Assembly (NCBI GenBank): GCA_019634305.1
Contig: JAHQVQ010000357.1
Location: 1-40,282 of the forward strand
From: Flammeovirgaceae bacterium
GTDB taxonomy: Bacteria > Bacteroidota > Bacteroidia > Cytophagales > Flammeovirgaceae
Direction of reading: 5' to 3'
Length of the DNA: 40,282 nucleotides
Shown: one piece after another, positions 24,481 through 33,043 of the stretch
How the letters are laid out: every line of letters starts with the position of its first letter
Numbering within the stretch: position 1 is the first letter of the stretch
The notes under the pieces: generated by a model
What the model saw: the letters and a program-made list of their open reading frames with translations, nothing else
What the model was told of the DNA's origin: nothing
Database searches by the model: none
Translations under genes and position numbers: made by a program

Positions 24481-25110
24481 TTATTTATTCTGTATTTTTA
24501 GCAACTTCTGATTAAGCTCTTCATTCTTATTGATTTCCGTCTGAAGCTCTCTTCTGAGTTTGGTTTCTTTCTGATAAGTTTTCTTTTTATAATCCTGAAG
24601 TTCTTCAGTAATTTGTTCGTATTCTTGAATTTTTTCCTGGGCAATTTCGTTACTGGCCTTAAATCTTGAAAAAGCAATTCCTGCAAGTCCCAACAAAACA
24701 AAGATCACAAAACAGCTAATGTATATGTAGGTATTTTTATTCATTACAATACCGATAAAAGAGAGATTATCTCGCCCTTCTTTACTTTCTTCAAGTGCTG
24801 TTTGAGTATCTGTCAATTCACTTTTCAATTCTCCAATAGAATTGGCTTGTTCCCCAATCTTGGCTTTGCTATTGGCAATTTCCTTATCACGAACCGCAAT
24901 TGAATCGGTGATAGACTTCCAAAGGCTATTTAAGTTGGATTTTTTAACTACTTCATAAACCTCATAATCTGTAGATTTCTTTTTTAAATCTTCAAACTGC
25001 CCCTGAAGAGAATTTTTTATAGAAGTGGAATCAGAATTTTGTGCATTTGATTGGATCCAGAAACAACAAATGAAAAGAGAGCTAAGTATTGCGTACCTAA
25101 AAAAATTCAT
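24481..25110 (-). CDS. Coiled-coil membrane protein (sometimes mislabelled tRNA methyltransferase)
   Basis: The ATG at 25110 begins a signal peptide (MNFFRYAILSSLFICCFWIQ, ending SNAQ). Then comes a helical, probably coiled-coil segment (about residues 25-115), one membrane helix YISCFVIFVLLGLAGIAF at about 128-147, and a second coiled coil rich in Lys, Glu and Gln to the end. Bacteroidota relatives are often named tRNA (guanine-N1)-methyltransferase in databases; nothing here resembles TrmD (no knot, no SAM site), so that name should not be carried over. Topology: N-terminal half periplasmic, C-terminal half cytosolic (inference). Function unknown; perhaps an envelope-spanning scaffold. Confidence 0.75.
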   Translation of the reverse strand: MNFFRYAILSSLFICCFWIQSNAQNSDSTSIKNSLQGQFEDLKKKSTDYEVYEVVKKSNLNSLWKSITDSIAVRDKEIANSKAKIGEQANSIGELKSELTDTQTALEESKEGRDNLSFIGIVMNKNTYIYISCFVIFVLLGLAGIAFSRFKASNEIAQEKIQEYEQITEELQDYKKKTYQKETKLRRELQTEINKNEELNQKLLKIQNK

Positions 25111-25213
25111 ATTATAAAAAAATATTTGAAATAAGTTAAAAAATCCTGTACAAAAAATCAATAATGAAAATTAAAGAATTATTAAATCAATAATTCTTCC
25201 AAAGTTATTTCTT

Positions 25214-25242
25214 TTTGGTATAAGAATGAATATTTACCTTTG
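25214..25242 (+). promoter_or_regulatory. Promoter of mgtE
   Basis: TTTG (25214-25217), 17 bases, then TACCTTTG (25235-25242) followed by CGC: a near-perfect Bacteroidota promoter. The leader to the ATG is about 37-40 bases, too short for the classical M-box magnesium riboswitch. Confidence 0.75.
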
Positions 25243-25285
25243 CGCACTTAATAAATATACCAAAAACTTTTAACCAAAGTAAAAC

Positions 25286-26641
25286 ATGTCTCTAGAGGTA
25301 ACCAAGGATTATCTAAAAAATTTAGAGGATGCCATAGAAAATAAGCAAGATAGTGCCATTAGGGAAATGCTTGAAGGCTTGCATGCGGCTGATATTTCAA
25401 TGATCCTCGACCAGATGGAAGCAGAACAGTGCAGATATGTTTTAAGCTTGCTGAATAGACAAATTGGGGCTGATATTATTACCAATCTGGAGGAAGATAC
25501 TCAGGAAGATTTTTTGAAGGTTTTTAATTCGAAGGAATTGGCCGAATTCATGGATTTGTCTGATTCTGATGATGCTGCCGATATCTTGAATGAGCAACCT
25601 GTGAAAGTACGGGAAGAAGTACTGGCAGGCATGCAAAACAAGGAAAAAACGGCTTACATCCGCGATCTCCTTAAATATGATGAAGATTGTGCTGGTGGAT
25701 TAATGGCAAAAGAACTTATTCGTGCCAATATCAACTGGACTGTAAAACAAACTATTGAGGAAATAAGGAGACAAACCAGAAATGTTGATAAAATATTGAC
25801 GGTTTATGTGGTTGATAATCAAAATGCTTTGATGGGGAGAATTTCCCTAAAAAAAATAATTTTAACTAAGGACGATACTGAAATAAAAGATATTTATATT
25901 CCAGATATTCTGTCTGTGCAGACTTATTATGATAAGGAAGAAGTTGCGGAAATTATGCAGAAATACGATTTGGAAGCTATTCCTGTTGTAAATGTCCAAG
26001 GGAAACTATTGGGTAGAATTACCATTGATGATATTATTGATGTAATTACTGAAACAGCAGAAGTCAACCAGCAAATCATGTCGGGTATTTCGGAAAATGT
26101 GGAGGAAGATGACAATGTCTGGATGCTCTCCAGAGCTAGATTACCCTGGTTATTAGTAGGGATGTTGGGAGGGTTAATTGGTGCTCAGTTTATCGGATTA
26201 TTCGAAAACGATTTAAAACTTGTTCCTGCCATGGCATTTTTTATTCCTTTGATTACTGCAACTGGGGGAAATGTAGGCATTCAATCTTCTACCATTGTGG
26301 TGCAGGCCCTTGCCAATAGTGCTGGAATTTTTACCAGTTCTGCTTCTGAAAGATTAATAAAGGTATTATTTGTTGCCTTAATTAATGGAGTTGTCATTTC
26401 CACTGTGGTGTTTGTATTCAATGTTTTTTTCGCTGATATACAAATGGCAATGGTAGTGGCACTTGCCCTTTTTGCAGTGGTATTACTAGCTTCTTTTATG
26501 GGTACCATCACTCCAATTTTGCTGGATAAAATGGGCATCAACCCAGCATTGGCTTCAGGCCCATTTATTACCACTGCAAATGATTTATTGGGTTTGGCAG
26601 TTTATTTCATGGTAGCCAGGCTACTGTTTAATGTTATCTAA
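25286..26641 (+). CDS. mgtE: Magnesium transporter MgtE
   Basis: A dimeric inner-membrane Mg2+ channel gated by cytosolic Mg2+. Seen: the N domain with repeated helical motifs (LEGLHAADISMILDQM, EDFLKVFNSKELAEFMDLSDSDDAADIL), the CBS pair (about residues 130-255) starting CAGGLMAKELIRAN and including EAIPVVNVQGKLLGRITIDD, a plug helix, and five membrane helices from about 285 with the conserved ATGGNVGIQSSTIVVQALA of the pore. Its 451 residues are standard. It ends 8 bases inside the convergent fabF gene, so the two 3' ends overlap. Confidence 0.95.
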   Translation: MSLEVTKDYLKNLEDAIENKQDSAIREMLEGLHAADISMILDQMEAEQCRYVLSLLNRQIGADIITNLEEDTQEDFLKVFNSKELAEFMDLSDSDDAADILNEQPVKVREEVLAGMQNKEKTAYIRDLLKYDEDCAGGLMAKELIRANINWTVKQTIEEIRRQTRNVDKILTVYVVDNQNALMGRISLKKIILTKDDTEIKDIYIPDILSVQTYYDKEEVAEIMQKYDLEAIPVVNVQGKLLGRITIDDIIDVITETAEVNQQIMSGISENVEEDDNVWMLSRARLPWLLVGMLGGLIGAQFIGLFENDLKLVPAMAFFIPLITATGGNVGIQSSTIVVQALANSAGIFTSSASERLIKVLFVALINGVVISTVVFVFNVFFADIQMAMVVALALFAVVLLASFMGTITPILLDKMGINPALASGPFITTANDLLGLAVYFMVARLLFNVI

Positions 26642-27884
26642 CCTTCTTGAAAATCAGACTGGCATTGTGCCCGCCAAATCCAAAAGTATTGGATAGAGCC
26701 ACATTTACTTCAGTCTCCACTTTTTCTCCAATGACCAAAGAAACTTTATCTGGCAAATCTGAATCTATTTCAGTTGAATTAATTGTGGGGGGTATAATAT
26801 TTTTGTAAATGGCCATCACAGAAGCAACAGCTTCAATACTTCCAGCTCCACCTAACAAATGCCCTGTCATGGATTTTGTAGCACTTATCAAGGGCCGTTT
26901 TTCCAAATCTCCAAATAGTCTTGCAACAGCTTTCATTTCAGAAATATCTCCCAAAGAAGTAGAAGTCGCATGTGCATTAATATAATCAATTTGCTCTGGG
27001 GAAATTTCCGCATCTTCAATAGCCAGATTCATACTATCATAAGCTCCTATTCCTTCAGGATGCGTGGCGGTAATGTGGTAGGCATCTGCAGCCATTCCCC
27101 CTCCTAGTACTTCTGCATATATTTTTGCACCTCTGTTCATAGCATGTTCATATTCTTCCAAAATTAAAGCTGCTCCTCCCTCCCCTATTACGAAGCCATC
27201 TCTATTTAAATCGAATGGTTTGGAGGCCTGGATGTAATTCTCATTATTAGTGGACAAAGCTTTCATAGAATTAAATCCTCCCACAGATGCCTGGGTGATT
27301 GGCGCTTCTGATCCGCCTGTCACAAAAACATCTGCCTTTCCCCATTTTATATAATTGAAGGCATCGATTATGGCATTGGAAGAAGATGCACAAGCCGATA
27401 CCGTACAAAAGTTGATGCCTTGAAATCCATGTTTTATGGAGATCAATCCGGCCGCTGTATCGGGAATAATTTTATGGATGAAAAAAGGTGTAAACCGTGG
27501 GTTTAGATCATTCTGGACAAAATCTTCTACCTGTTCTTCAAAAGTTTGAAAACCTCCAATTCCAGTTGCCCAAATTACTCCTACTCTTTTCTTGTTGATT
27601 TTCTCCAATTTCAAATCAGCATCTTTTATCGCTTCTTCGCTGGAAATCATAGCAAACTGAGAATACAAGTCCATTTTTCGGGTTTCCTTTCTATCAAAAT
27701 AATCAGCTGGATTATAGTCTTTTACTTCACAGGCAAAATGAGTTTTAAACTTGGAATGATCGAATCTTGTAATTGGTCCTGCCCCGCTTTTTCCCGCCAC
27801 TAATGCATTCCAATATTCCTGTAAATTATTTCCAATAGGAGTGATTGCACCCATTCCTGTAATTACTACTCTTCTGTTTTCCAT
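26634..27884 (-). CDS. fabF: Beta-ketoacyl-[acyl-carrier-protein] synthase II
   Basis: A condensing enzyme that extends acyl-ACP with malonyl-ACP in fatty acid synthesis; cytosolic. Seen: VSACASSSNAI with catalytic Cys165, NAHATST with His305, KSMTGHLLGGAG with Lys337 and His342, and the thiolase-fold end FGFGGHNASLIF. Its 416 residues are normal. No acpP gene is adjacent, so this may be a second, regulated copy rather than the housekeeping fabF of the acpP-fabF operon. The -7 box TATTTTTG lies within a 42-bp palindrome containing a TetR operator, so control by the neighbouring TetR protein is likely. Confidence 0.92.
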   Translation of the reverse strand: MENRRVVITGMGAITPIGNNLQEYWNALVAGKSGAGPITRFDHSKFKTHFACEVKDYNPADYFDRKETRKMDLYSQFAMISSEEAIKDADLKLEKINKKRVGVIWATGIGGFQTFEEQVEDFVQNDLNPRFTPFFIHKIIPDTAAGLISIKHGFQGINFCTVSACASSSNAIIDAFNYIKWGKADVFVTGGSEAPITQASVGGFNSMKALSTNNENYIQASKPFDLNRDGFVIGEGGAALILEEYEHAMNRGAKIYAEVLGGGMAADAYHITATHPEGIGAYDSMNLAIEDAEISPEQIDYINAHATSTSLGDISEMKAVARLFGDLEKRPLISATKSMTGHLLGGAGSIEAVASVMAIYKNIIPPTINSTEIDSDLPDKVSLVIGEKVETEVNVALSNTFGFGGHNASLIFKKVR

Positions 27885-27920
27885 AATGGTATTTTAAGAT
27901 TTAATAGTTGAACAAGGGTA

Positions 27921-27962
27921 TTTTACTCAAAAATATACCGATCGGTATATTTTTGAGTAAAA
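27921..27962. promoter_or_regulatory. 42-bp perfect palindrome: TetR operator and fabF promoter
   Basis: Two 21-base arms meet at CCGATCGG. The core TATACCGATCGGTATA is a typical TetR-family operator, and the outer parts TTTTACTCAAAAA and TTTTTGAGTAAAA extend it. Read towards fabF, the right arm contains TATTTTTG, a perfect TAnnTTTG box at 27935-27928, giving a leader of about 37 bases. The palindrome begins 4 bases after the tetR stop codon, so its hairpin might also end the tetR transcript. Confidence 0.85.
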
Positions 27963-27965
27963 AAA

Positions 27966-28559
27966 TCAAACTTCAAGATTTTCTAAAATTTCTCTTTCCA
28001 TATCTTCCATAAGTATATTAAAATAATGAAGTTTTCCTGTAGTTTTTGCCAACATGCTCCCACCTTCAAAAAGTGCAATCATTTTTAAGGCATATTTTTC
28101 AGCATCAACAGTTAGCTTTATTTCCTCTTTTATTTGACCTTCTACAATTATTCCCTTCAGTTTCGTTTTCCAATTCTCCAGGGCTAATGCTGCCTTTTTC
28201 TTCAATTCAGGATGATTATCATCTGCATCTGTAGAAGTATTTAAAATGGCACATCCTCCTCTTTCAATAATATCCTTGCAACATTCTCTGGAAAATTTTA
28301 GAAAACCCACCAATTTATTTATAGAGGTTTCTTTTTCTAATTGATGAAATCCTAGTTTTTGATTCAGCCAGCTTAAATTATGATCAAATGCTTCAAGCGC
28401 TAAATCATTTTTACTGGTAAAATTATTATAAATACTGCCTTTTGTAAGCCCAGTCTCCTTTACCAATAGGTCCATAGAAGCACCATAAAACCCTTTTTTA
28501 TTAAATAATAGGGCTGCTTTTTCCAAAATATGGGCTCTATTTATTTCCTTTTTCTTCAA
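27966..28559 (-). CDS. TetR/AcrR family transcriptional regulator
   Basis: A dimeric repressor with an N-terminal helix-turn-helix: RAHILEKAALLFNKKGFYGA, then LLVKETGLTKGSIYNNFTSK (about residues 31-50), and a C-terminal ligand domain with EFLKFSRECC-like helices including CCKDIIERGGCAILNTSTDADDNHPEL, typical of the YcdC/TetR_C group. It appears to start at TTG (28559): upstream the frame has no ATG before a stop codon, and the first internal Met (residue 29) is inside the DNA-binding domain. An operator overlaps its own promoter and another precedes fabF, so autoregulation and control of fabF are likely. The ligand is unknown; an acyl compound is a guess. Confidence 0.88.
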   Translation of the reverse strand: MKKKEINRAHILEKAALLFNKKGFYGASMDLLVKETGLTKGSIYNNFTSKNDLALEAFDHNLSWLNQKLGFHQLEKETSINKLVGFLKFSRECCKDIIERGGCAILNTSTDADDNHPELKKKAALALENWKTKLKGIIVEGQIKEEIKLTVDAEKYALKMIALFEGGSMLAKTTGKLHYFNILMEDMEREILENLEV

Positions 28560-28579
28560 TGTAGCAATAATGCAGAATG

Positions 28580-28603
28580 CAATAATATACCGATCAGTAT
28601 ATT
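28580..28603. promoter_or_regulatory. TetR operator and -7-like box in front of tetR
   Basis: TATACCGATCAGTATA (28586-28601) differs by one base from the core of the 42-bp palindrome before fabF. On the minus strand TATTATTG (28587-28580), one base from a -7 box, overlaps it. The leader would be only about 14 bases. Confidence 0.7.
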
Positions 28604-28635
28604 TATCCTAATTTTTAATTGAAATTATTCAAAAA

Positions 28636-31600
28636 CTAAAGCAATTCAAGTTCTTCTTTCCCCAATTTCAGTCCTAATTTTCTTTTTTCTTCAACTGCTT
28701 TTTTATATGCTAATGGAGGGCCTGTTTTTTCCAGGATATTTACATAGTTATTCCAGTAATCATAATTAAGTGGCCTAAATTCTACAGATTTTTCACTCCA
28801 CTCTCTTGCCTTTAAAAGTAAAGCGCTATCAGAAGTTGAATTGAGAAAAACATTAGAACATTCGTAATAAACTCCCGGATGAATAAAATGCCTGTCTACC
28901 TCATATCCTCTGGAGATCACCTTATTTGCTTCCAAAATAGCTTTTTCATTTTCTCCTACAGCCGATAAAACCATAGCTAATGTAGATCCATAAACATAAT
29001 TATTTTCCTTTTTGGATATTTTAATTGCTGTTTTTATCCAATCCAATACTTTTTGTTTTTTTTCTGGATTTAAACTGGAAATAATTTCACAAGATTGAGT
29101 GGCTATATTATTTAATCCTATAGCTTTTACTTCATTATCAGTTTCTTTACTATACAAATCACCACTAATTTCCAGCCAATCCCAGGTTTCTTCTTTGTCC
29201 AATTTATTTAGAATTTTCGCCCTTAATTCTGCCTTTTTTACATCTTTCTTTAAATCTGTTGTTTTATCAATATAAGCCAGGGCAGTTTCAAGAAAAGCAG
29301 AATCTTCGGTAGTGGAGAAAATAAGGTTAGCAGAATAATATTTTTTATCATTGCTATTTCCAATATTACTTGTTCCTCTTTTATCGCCTTCCAATAATTG
29401 AATGGCCTCCTCATATTTTTTGAGCCTTAGCAAAGCTTTCATATAGTTTTGAGTATAAAAAATGCTTTCATCAAATGCTTTTTTGGCATATTCCAGCGCC
29501 TGTTCTGAAACAGATGAATCCAGGGAAGTTTGGAGGAAGGAATATGCCAGGTTATTATAAAAAACTTCAGGCCTTATTTTTCCGGGCTTGATTTCATAAA
29601 ACTCCACCCCTTGCTTAAAAGCATAAATGGCTTGTTCATGATCATTCAGTCTTCTGTAAATTAATCCTTTTAAATAGGCCAAATCCGAACTATTGGATTT
29701 TGTAAGGGCTTCATCGGTCCAATAAATAGATCTTTTTAACAAGGTAGAATCCCCTACCCAATCCTGCATATCTAATAATAAACCATAAACTGCTTCAGGT
29801 TGTTTTTCTTCACTAAAATTTATTAAATAATCACTCATGTACCACTCACAAAGTTCCTCATACCGCTCAAGATTAGTATTTTCTTCCTTCTCATTAAATT
29901 CCTCCATTTCCATTAATTTGCTAATTTCACCTGGATTAATATTGCCATAATTAAAAGCTACTTTCAACTCCTCTTTAAAAAAGAATATCCCTAGGCACAG
30001 GATATTGGCCAGAATCAGGCTTCTCCAAAGCATTCCTCCTGGTTGTACTTTTAGGATAACCATGCCTGCAATAAGTAATCCCTGAATAATTAGTGTAATT
30101 TTCATCAGAGATTCTGCGAACTCCAAGCCTAAAAAATTACTGAAAATGGCTACAAATAAGAGAATAAAATCTAAAGCAAGGAGATACGCCCAAACCGATC
30201 TGCCTAATATGGTGAAGCTTTTATTAGCTATAAGGGCAGTATACAACAATATCATTGTCAAAAGCAACAAAACTGAAAATTGACTTTGATCAAACAATAC
30301 CAGATAAAAAAACCAAAACAGGGATAATTCTGCCAATATCCACCCGATTTTCTGAATTTTATTCAGCCTGAAAACTTTTATAAGACTGGAATTATCCTTA
30401 TTAATTTCAATATCTTCCTGATTGTAGAAAAAGATTTGGACTATCCGAACAACCGAAAGTAAAGCAAAACTAAAAGTGGCCAGTGGTTGCCACCTATAAT
30501 TGTATTTTCCAATGAAAGCCAAAAGGACCATAAGGATAGTAATACCTATAGCTAAAGGGAGTAAATAAGTTTTCCCTATGTATAAAAAATCATCCTTAAA
30601 CCAATAATAAGCTGCTTTTCCTTTCTTTATAAAAGTATCACTGTTAAAATATAAGATGGTGAAAATAGCCAAAAGAGAGAAGGCTATTGCTAAAAACTTG
30701 GAAAAAAACAATCCACTGGCAATTAAAATCACAAAGAATATCACGACCCCTAAATCCCTGAAATATTGCATAAACCCTGCAATGGGATTAATTTCCCTCA
30801 CATATCCATTGGCTTCATTGAGCTGATTTAAAATTTTCTGATTAAGCAATTTAAACCGTCTTTCATCTTCCTTAGAAGTCTGATCCTTGAGGAGTAAATC
30901 TTCTTCTTTATTATTAAGTGACCTGATCAAATTAAAACATTGCTCCAGCTTATCGGATACATCCCTAAACTTTAATCGAGAGGCAATTACCACCAAAAAC
31001 ATGATAGAACAAAGTAACGTAAGGATAGCCAGAATGCTGAAAACATGTGTTTTTTCAGTCATTATTCCCATAGAATTGAAAAGACCATCAAAATTGAGCA
31101 ATAAGAGTTTTTGGAAAACTTCATAATACAGCACCGCAAAATCTTCAATTTCGGCCAGGGTGATTAAATCATTGGCTATTAATTGAAGAAAGGCACTAAA
31201 TGATAAGGCACCAAAAAGAGTGCTTTCTATTACATAAGCCTCAATACGCTGTTTTTTAGATACAAATCCCGTTTCCAAACGAACAAATGCTTCATCATTT
31301 TCATCGGCAGAAAGTTTTTGTAGGAAAGTTAATTCGTCTTTTTTTAGAGCTAATAATTTGGAAATTTTAAGTTTTCCTGGAGAAATGGTATTGAGCACAA
31401 AATAGAGATAAAGGAAAGTAATAAGGGCAAAAAACAACCCTATGTATCCAACCAGAAAATAATCTATATCTGAGAATTCATCAAAAAGCACATACATAAG
31501 ATTTCCCTCAAATGCCGCCATCAATACAATTAATGTAAATTGCCAGGCTTTAGGCTGTATTTTAATTCTTGAAGGTTTCTGCTCATGGAAATTGCTAAAA

Positions 31601-32259
31601 AGATGTTCGTAATATCGCCCTATTTTCTTTTGTCTTATCTTTGCAAACCATAATACAATTAAGGCTATTCCTATAATTTTTAGCAAGAAAAACAGAAATG
31701 CGAATATTTGCCCAGTATTATCTTGAAAATAGAAAATCAGATTTAAAACCCATAGAGAAGAAAATCTTAAAATAAAATCAATTGAAACTGGTATTATAGA
31801 AGCGGGAATAAAAAGCGTTTTCTGGTACTTTTCACTTTTAAATTTGTTTAAAAGATTCTTTTTTAGAATACTAACCTTTCGTTTTTCAGTGGAGCTCAAT
31901 TGCAGTTTTTCATAACACTTCCCAAGCTTTTCCTCTTTTTCATTTTTCGCAAAACCTTCTTTTTCCTTTTCGGCAAAATGAAAATACAGTTCAATTAAAC
32001 TCAAAACTTGAAGGGTGATTTCAGTATCCTGACTTTGGAGATTTTCCCAATACAGATCCTCTTGTTCAGGTTTGCCAGCATATCCTCTACTTCCATTACT
32101 AATGCATTGGTTAATTACTTCTCTGGAATATTCTTCTTCTAACACCTGGAAAAGTGCCTCTCTCCATTCTATTGTTACATCGTCAGGTATGGAAAAAATA
32201 GTATCCTTACTATGAATGATTCTTGATGCCTGAAAAATGGCGTCTTTTGAAATTTGCAT
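28636..32259 (-). CDS. Giant polytopic membrane protein with C-terminal TPR repeats (1,207 aa)
   Basis: I do not recognise this protein. The ATG at 32259 is chosen; only a TTG lies upstream. Visible parts: a soluble N-terminus of about 145 residues with DDVTIEWREALFQVLEEEYS and a GSRGYAGKPEQEDLYW segment; then about 14 hydrophobic helices between residues 150 and 790, interrupted by a cytosolic charged segment around 450-500 (EQCFNLIRSLNNKEEDLLLK); then about 400 residues of TPR-like helices, e.g. AYLKGLIYRRLNDHEQAIYAFK and YMKALLRLKKYEEAIQLLEG. The large N-terminal domain could be a signalling or effector-associated module. It is same-strand with tetR, 76 bases upstream of it. Confidence 0.8.
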   Translation of the reverse strand: MQISKDAIFQASRIIHSKDTIFSIPDDVTIEWREALFQVLEEEYSREVINQCISNGSRGYAGKPEQEDLYWENLQSQDTEITLQVLSLIELYFHFAEKEKEGFAKNEKEEKLGKCYEKLQLSSTEKRKVSILKKNLLNKFKSEKYQKTLFIPASIIPVSIDFILRFSSLWVLNLIFYFQDNTGQIFAFLFFLLKIIGIALIVLWFAKIRQKKIGRYYEHLFSNFHEQKPSRIKIQPKAWQFTLIVLMAAFEGNLMYVLFDEFSDIDYFLVGYIGLFFALITFLYLYFVLNTISPGKLKISKLLALKKDELTFLQKLSADENDEAFVRLETGFVSKKQRIEAYVIESTLFGALSFSAFLQLIANDLITLAEIEDFAVLYYEVFQKLLLLNFDGLFNSMGIMTEKTHVFSILAILTLLCSIMFLVVIASRLKFRDVSDKLEQCFNLIRSLNNKEEDLLLKDQTSKEDERRFKLLNQKILNQLNEANGYVREINPIAGFMQYFRDLGVVIFFVILIASGLFFSKFLAIAFSLLAIFTILYFNSDTFIKKGKAAYYWFKDDFLYIGKTYLLPLAIGITILMVLLAFIGKYNYRWQPLATFSFALLSVVRIVQIFFYNQEDIEINKDNSSLIKVFRLNKIQKIGWILAELSLFWFFYLVLFDQSQFSVLLLLTMILLYTALIANKSFTILGRSVWAYLLALDFILLFVAIFSNFLGLEFAESLMKITLIIQGLLIAGMVILKVQPGGMLWRSLILANILCLGIFFFKEELKVAFNYGNINPGEISKLMEMEEFNEKEENTNLERYEELCEWYMSDYLINFSEEKQPEAVYGLLLDMQDWVGDSTLLKRSIYWTDEALTKSNSSDLAYLKGLIYRRLNDHEQAIYAFKQGVEFYEIKPGKIRPEVFYNNLAYSFLQTSLDSSVSEQALEYAKKAFDESIFYTQNYMKALLRLKKYEEAIQLLEGDKRGTSNIGNSNDKKYYSANLIFSTTEDSAFLETALAYIDKTTDLKKDVKKAELRAKILNKLDKEETWDWLEISGDLYSKETDNEVKAIGLNNIATQSCEIISSLNPEKKQKVLDWIKTAIKISKKENNYVYGSTLAMVLSAVGENEKAILEANKVISRGYEVDRHFIHPGVYYECSNVFLNSTSDSALLLKAREWSEKSVEFRPLNYDYWNNYVNILEKTGPPLAYKKAVEEKRKLGLKLGKEELELL

Positions 32260-32412
32260 GCTAAAACCCAAAAAAGAATGTCATTTTAATAAATCCACTC
32301 TAATTTAGAATTAAAGCTTATAAATACCCAATTATGAAAAATTTTAGAAGGAATAATTCTTGAAGAATATTGGATAAGGTAATAGAAAGATAAAGAAACC
32401 AGTATAGTACTT

Positions 32413-33021
32413 TTAATAGGCTTTTACCTTTTCCCTAAACTCATTGAAGGTATCGAAAATACTTCCAATAACCACCAAATTGACTAACCATTGAGGGAGA
32501 AAATCATTAGGTTCAGCATAGATTTGATAAATAACTTCAGTGGTTCCATCACTCTGAGGAATGAATTGCCAAGAACCTTCCGATTTTTTAATCCTATTTT
32601 TTCCTTCAGCTTCGGGAATAAAGCCGGGCTCACTTTCTAAAAAAACAGTAACAATTCCTGTATTTTTATCTAATTTCAGTTTGTTTTTGCTTACTAAATC
32701 CTTGTTATTGAACGGCCAGGGAATTGCAATTTCGGCATAGGTATACCAAAGGGAATCATTTTCAATTTTAAGATCTTTAAATTCTACCACCCGGTTTATC
32801 CAATCTTTCCCTGCTTCTGCATCTTTTATTAAAGCCACACAGCTTTCTACTGAGGATTCTAATATTACTGTAGCTTTAATCTGTTTAAACCCAACTTCTT
32901 CAAGATTTTTAGTATAAATCTGGATTCCTGATTTGTCTTTTGCTAATTTCCAGTCGGATACAAAATTGTGGAAATGAAAAAAAACACCAAAAAATTGGGT
33001 AAGCACTAAAGCGAATAACAT
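32413..33021 (-). CDS. START/SRPBCC domain protein
   Basis: A lipid-binding fold of the START type. Seen: an N-terminal hydrophobic stretch MLFALVLTQFFGVFF (signal peptide or anchor), then SDWKLAKDKSGIQIYTKNLE and a helix-grip pattern with IAIPWPFNNKDLVSKNKLKL, GSWQFIPQSDGTTEVIYQIY and the closing helix IFDTFNEFREKVKAY. Relatives are common in Bacteroidota and are thought to bind lipids or polyketide-like ligands; the ligand here is unknown. Its 202 residues are usual. The frameshift-corrected rhodanese gene ends 22 bases upstream, which points to an operon hslR - rhodanese - START gene. Confidence 0.85.
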   Translation of the reverse strand: MLFALVLTQFFGVFFHFHNFVSDWKLAKDKSGIQIYTKNLEEVGFKQIKATVILESSVESCVALIKDAEAGKDWINRVVEFKDLKIENDSLWYTYAEIAIPWPFNNKDLVSKNKLKLDKNTGIVTVFLESEPGFIPEAEGKNRIKKSEGSWQFIPQSDGTTEVIYQIYAEPNDFLPQWLVNLVVIGSIFDTFNEFREKVKAY

Positions 33022-33043
33022 AGCTGATGATTTTTGATTTTTT

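Noticed and set aside
25243-25285. Magnesium riboswitch upstream of mgtE
   Set aside because: The predicted leader is only about 40 bases, with no stem-loop series, too short for an M-box.
26634-26641. 8-base overlap of mgtE and fabF as a fusion or assembly problem
   Set aside because: Both genes end with normal family C-termini; short convergent overlaps are common.
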